Shown piece by piece: positions 15,128 through 16,832 of a stretch of 16,832 nt of DNA. Numbering within the stretch: the stretch's first letter is position 1; each line of letters starts with the position of its first letter. The notes beneath the pieces were generated by a model, which was not told the origin of the DNA, did not search any database, and saw only the letters and a program-made list of their open reading frames with translations. Both the position numbers and the translations under genes were made by a program. The DNA comes from Euryarchaeota archaeon UBA257 (GTDB taxonomy: Archaea; Thermoplasmatota; Poseidoniia; Poseidoniales; Thalassarchaeaceae): contig DAJO01000065.1 in assembly GCA_002498985.1 (NCBI GenBank), positions 1 through 16,832 of the forward strand. Reading direction: 5' to 3'.

Positions 15128-16054
15128 TTATATTTCTAGCTCAATATTTAGATTCTGAATTAATTCCTTATATCTATTTCTAATTGTAACTTCGGTAACT
15201 CCAGCCACTTCTGCAACCTCTCTCTGAGTTCTTCTTTTTCCACACAATACACTTGCGATGTAAATGATCGATGCTGCAATCCCAGTAGGGCCACGACCAC
15301 TCGTAAGTTCTTTTTCTTGGGCTGCTGAGATTAATTCATATGCTTTTGATTGAACTTCTGCATCTAGATCAAGTCCTGAACAGAATCTTGGAATATAATC
15401 TTCGGGTTTAGTTGGAGGGATTTTCATTTTCAGTTCGCGTACCATAAATCGATAGGTTCTACCTATTTCTTTCCTACCTGTACGGCTTGCTTCACCTATC
15501 TCATCAAGAGTTCTAGGGTTTTGGCACTGGCGGCAGGCAGCATACAAAGAAGCTGCAGCAACACCTTCAATAGATCGCCCTCGAATAAGTCTGGCCTCTA
15601 CTGCTTTTTTGTAATTAACAGCTGCTGATTCTCTTATTGATTTGGGCAAATCTAATCTACTTGCCATTCTATCGAGTTCTGCAAGAGCCATGGCTAAATT
15701 TCTTTCTGTAGCATTACTGACACGAGACCTTTTTTGCCATTTTCTCATTCTATAAAATTGAGACCTGTAGCGTGATGAAATAGATTTTCCTGAATAATCT
15801 TTATTCTGCCAATCAATATCTGTTGAGAGACCTTTGTCGTGTAACATTACAGTCATTGGAGCTCCTGTACGAGCTCTTTGGTCGCCTTGTTCAGGGCTGA
15901 AAACACGCCATTCGGCACCTTGATCAATTACTTTGTCTTCTAATACCAACCCACAGTCTTCACAGACGACCTCTCCACGAGTTTCGTCTCGATTTAGATT
16001 ACGGCTTCCACATTCATCACATTTTACGGTGTCTTCTACAAGATAATCTGCCAT
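15128..16054 (-). CDS. tfb: Archaeal transcription initiation factor B (TFB)
   Basis: TFB bridges TBP on the TATA/BRE promoter to RNA polymerase and helps start-site selection. The 308-residue product has the complete layout: a zinc ribbon with C12, C15, C31 and C34; a B-reader/linker region at about 45-110 that includes GAEWRVFSPEQ and GAPMTVMLHDKG; then two cyclin-like repeats (about 115-205 and 213-303). The repeats are marked by GRSIEGVAAASLYAACR (159-175) and GRGPTGIAASIIYIAS (253-268). VAEVAGVTEVTIRNRYKEL (280-298) is the helix-turn-helix that contacts the BRE. The start is ATG at 16052-16054 with AGAGGA upstream on the minus strand. This gene shows the organism is archaeal. The HEAT-like gene follows after 12 nt. 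A 14-bp palindrome sits in its leader. Confidence 0.97.
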   Translation of the reverse strand: MADYLVEDTVKCDECGSRNLNRDETRGEVVCEDCGLVLEDKVIDQGAEWRVFSPEQGDQRARTGAPMTVMLHDKGLSTDIDWQNKDYSGKSISSRYRSQFYRMRKWQKRSRVSNATERNLAMALAELDRMASRLDLPKSIRESAAVNYKKAVEARLIRGRSIEGVAAASLYAACRQCQNPRTLDEIGEASRTGRKEIGRTYRFMVRELKMKIPPTKPEDYIPRFCSGLDLDAEVQSKAYELISAAQEKELTSGRGPTGIAASIIYIASVLCGKRRTQREVAEVAGVTEVTIRNRYKELIQNLNIELEI

Positions 16055-16067
16055 CCCATCACGTCCT

Positions 16068-16081
16068 CTTTCCTAGGAAAG
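16068..16081. repeat. Perfect 14-bp palindrome in the tfb leader
   Basis: CTTTCCTAGGAAAG is its own reverse complement. It lies 14 nt upstream of the tfb start codon and about 24 nt downstream of the putative tfb TATA box (16105-16112), so it covers the expected transcription start. That is a classic position for a repressor site in archaea, but no binding protein can be named. Confidence 0.75.
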
Positions 16082-16104
16082 GTAAAATATCCCGAATGAC
16101 GATG

Positions 16105-16112
16105 TTATTTAA
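16105..16112 (-). promoter_or_regulatory. Putative TATA box of tfb
   Basis: On the minus strand this reads TTAAATAA, preceded by AACC, which could be part of a BRE. It is about 50 nt upstream of the ATG. Transcription would be expected to start near 16083, leaving a leader of about 28 nt that contains the ribosome-binding site. Confidence 0.5.
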
Positions 16113-16229
16113 GGTTAACATATAATTGAAATAATAAAAATACAAAAAAAAATTATTAAACATAATAAAAAAAATTGAGAATGGTGATATATTACTGGAC
16201 CATGGCAAGACATAGAGGAGGTTGAGTGG
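16113..16229. promoter_or_regulatory. AT-rich divergent intergenic region, tfb / aconitase-family gene
   Basis: The part at 16113-16180 is strongly AT-rich with long A runs (for example 16144-16152 and 16167-16174). GATATATTA at 16186-16194 is a likely TATA element for the plus-strand gene, which would put its start of transcription near 16213. GAGGAGGT at 16215-16222 is a strong ribosome-binding site 7 nt before ATG 16230, so the leader would be very short. Confidence 0.5.
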
Positions 16230-16832
16230 ATGAGTGATAAATTATGGCCACCTTCGAAAATTTCTCTAAATCCTAATAAAAGAGTTTTATTCTTGACAAA
16301 AGATTTAGATTTAATTAGAAAACAATTGTATGAAGGATTGAATCTTAAAATGGAAGATTTAACAATTGATGATTTGTTAGATGACATAAATACAGATGTA
16401 ATGACTCCGGCATGGGTTTGTTTTGACTATGACCCTTCTAAAATAGCTGAGAATGCATATGCGGGGCTTCTGCACGATGGGCGGCGTGTTTTTGATACTC
16501 ATGCTCTGAAAAGTGGTAATTTTGAAGTTATTGTTTCTGGCCATAGAAAGGGGACTGGTTCAAGCAGAGAAACTGCCCCCCAATGTGAAAAATGGTCTGG
16601 AATCAGAATTGTTATCGCTGCATCTTTCGCTCCAATTCATGAGAGAAATAATATAAATTTGGGGCAATTAATGGGAGATCATTCTATGCTCGAAAGACTG
16701 CAGGGTGGCGAAAGTATCGACTTAGATGAATTTACAAGAAAATATGATCCTGTCACCCAACTTATATTAGAAAATGGAGGAATTTTTCCTTTTGCAAAGA
16801 AGCTGGCAGCGGGAAATGTCCTGCTCCCTGAG
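16230..16832 (+). CDS. Aconitase/3-isopropylmalate dehydratase-family hydro-lyase with N-terminal swivel domain (partial, cut by window end)
   Basis: The reading frame is open from ATG 16230 to the last base (201 codons), with GAGGAGGT 7 nt upstream. After a short N-terminal segment (NKRVLFLTKDLDLIRKQLY, 16-34) the protein shows a LeuD-like swivel domain: DDINTDVMTP (51-60) matches the DNIDTDQIIP-type motif of small subunits, and GTGSSRETAP (108-117) matches the GCGSSREHAP motif that binds the substrate. YDPVTQLILENGGIFPF (172-188) then leads into the linker that in related fused proteins precedes the large iron-sulfur domain, which would lie beyond the window. Hydration/dehydration of a tricarboxylic or branched acid is expected; whether it is aconitate, isopropylmalate or another substrate cannot be told from this part. 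Confidence 0.85.
   Translation, partial: MSDKLWPPSKISLNPNKRVLFLTKDLDLIRKQLYEGLNLKMEDLTIDDLLDDINTDVMTPAWVCFDYDPSKIAENAYAGLLHDGRRVFDTHALKSGNFEVIVSGHRKGTGSSRETAPQCEKWSGIRIVIAASFAPIHERNNINLGQLMGDHSMLERLQGGESIDLDEFTRKYDPVTQLILENGGIFPFAKKLAAGNVLLPE

Noticed and set aside
16202..16225. Seven-codon open frame (MARHRGG) just before the aconitase-family gene, overlapping its ribosome-binding site
   Set aside because: It is too short to judge, has no ribosome-binding site of its own, and its last codons are simply the GGAGGT of the real gene.
16115..16387. Open frame of 90 residues on the minus strand
   Set aside because: It lies antisense to the well-supported aconitase-family gene, which has a strong ribosome-binding site and clear motifs, and its translation is low in complexity.
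1..16832. CRISPR array, tRNA/rRNA genes or insertion sequences
   Set aside because: No regularly spaced repeats, no cloverleaf-like or rRNA-like segment and no transposase or terminal inverted repeats were found; the window is filled with ordinary genes.

Overview
The window is a compact, AT-rich stretch of archaeal chromosome. The decisive marker is a full-length transcription factor B (TFB) with its zinc ribbon and two cyclin-like repeats, encoded near the right end. Several metabolic genes around it look bacterial: an E. coli-like NADP isocitrate dehydrogenase, an alphaproteobacteria-like B12-dependent ribonucleotide reductase, RlmH, and a YhfA-like OsmC protein. An archaeon with TFB, low GC, very short intergenic gaps and many bacterial-type enzymes fits uncultured marine Thermoplasmatota (Marine Group II/III, Poseidoniales-like). 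That placement is inference from gene content. No rRNA, tRNA, CRISPR array, transposase or integrase was seen.

Layout. Positions 2-70 may be the tail of an upstream gene; rlmH follows on the minus strand. Then come a small tryptophan-rich protein and a five-helix membrane protein (4-nt overlap, both unknown), a PduO-type cobalamin adenosyltransferase, and a LysE/ArgO-family exporter (583-2860, plus). A Nudix hydrolase (minus) and a DHH/DHHA1 phosphoesterase (plus) diverge from a 76-nt gap. A histidine-bearing four-helix membrane protein (minus) diverges from a 1133-residue protein made of alpha-helical repeats with a C-terminal PIN nuclease domain (4867-8268). Next are icd (minus), an OsmC/YhfA-like protein (plus), the large nrdJ gene (10141-13791, plus), a HEAT-like repeat protein and tfb (both minus, apparently one transcript in the order tfb then HEAT), and finally the first 201 codons of an aconitase/isopropylmalate-dehydratase-type hydro-lyase (plus) that runs off the end.

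How the genes fit together. The clearest functional link is B12: PduO would make adenosylcobalamin and NrdJ would use it to make deoxynucleotides. Icd and the aconitase-family enzyme both belong to the tricarboxylic-acid/branched acid area of metabolism, but they are not adjacent. The most interesting unexplained genes are the helical-repeat/PIN protein, the HEAT protein tied to tfb, and the tryptophan-rich/membrane pair. Convergent genes overlap or abut at four of five junctions, so there is almost no room for separate terminators. The two longest non-coding gaps, about 170-175 nt, lie upstream of nrdJ and between tfb and the aconitase-family gene.
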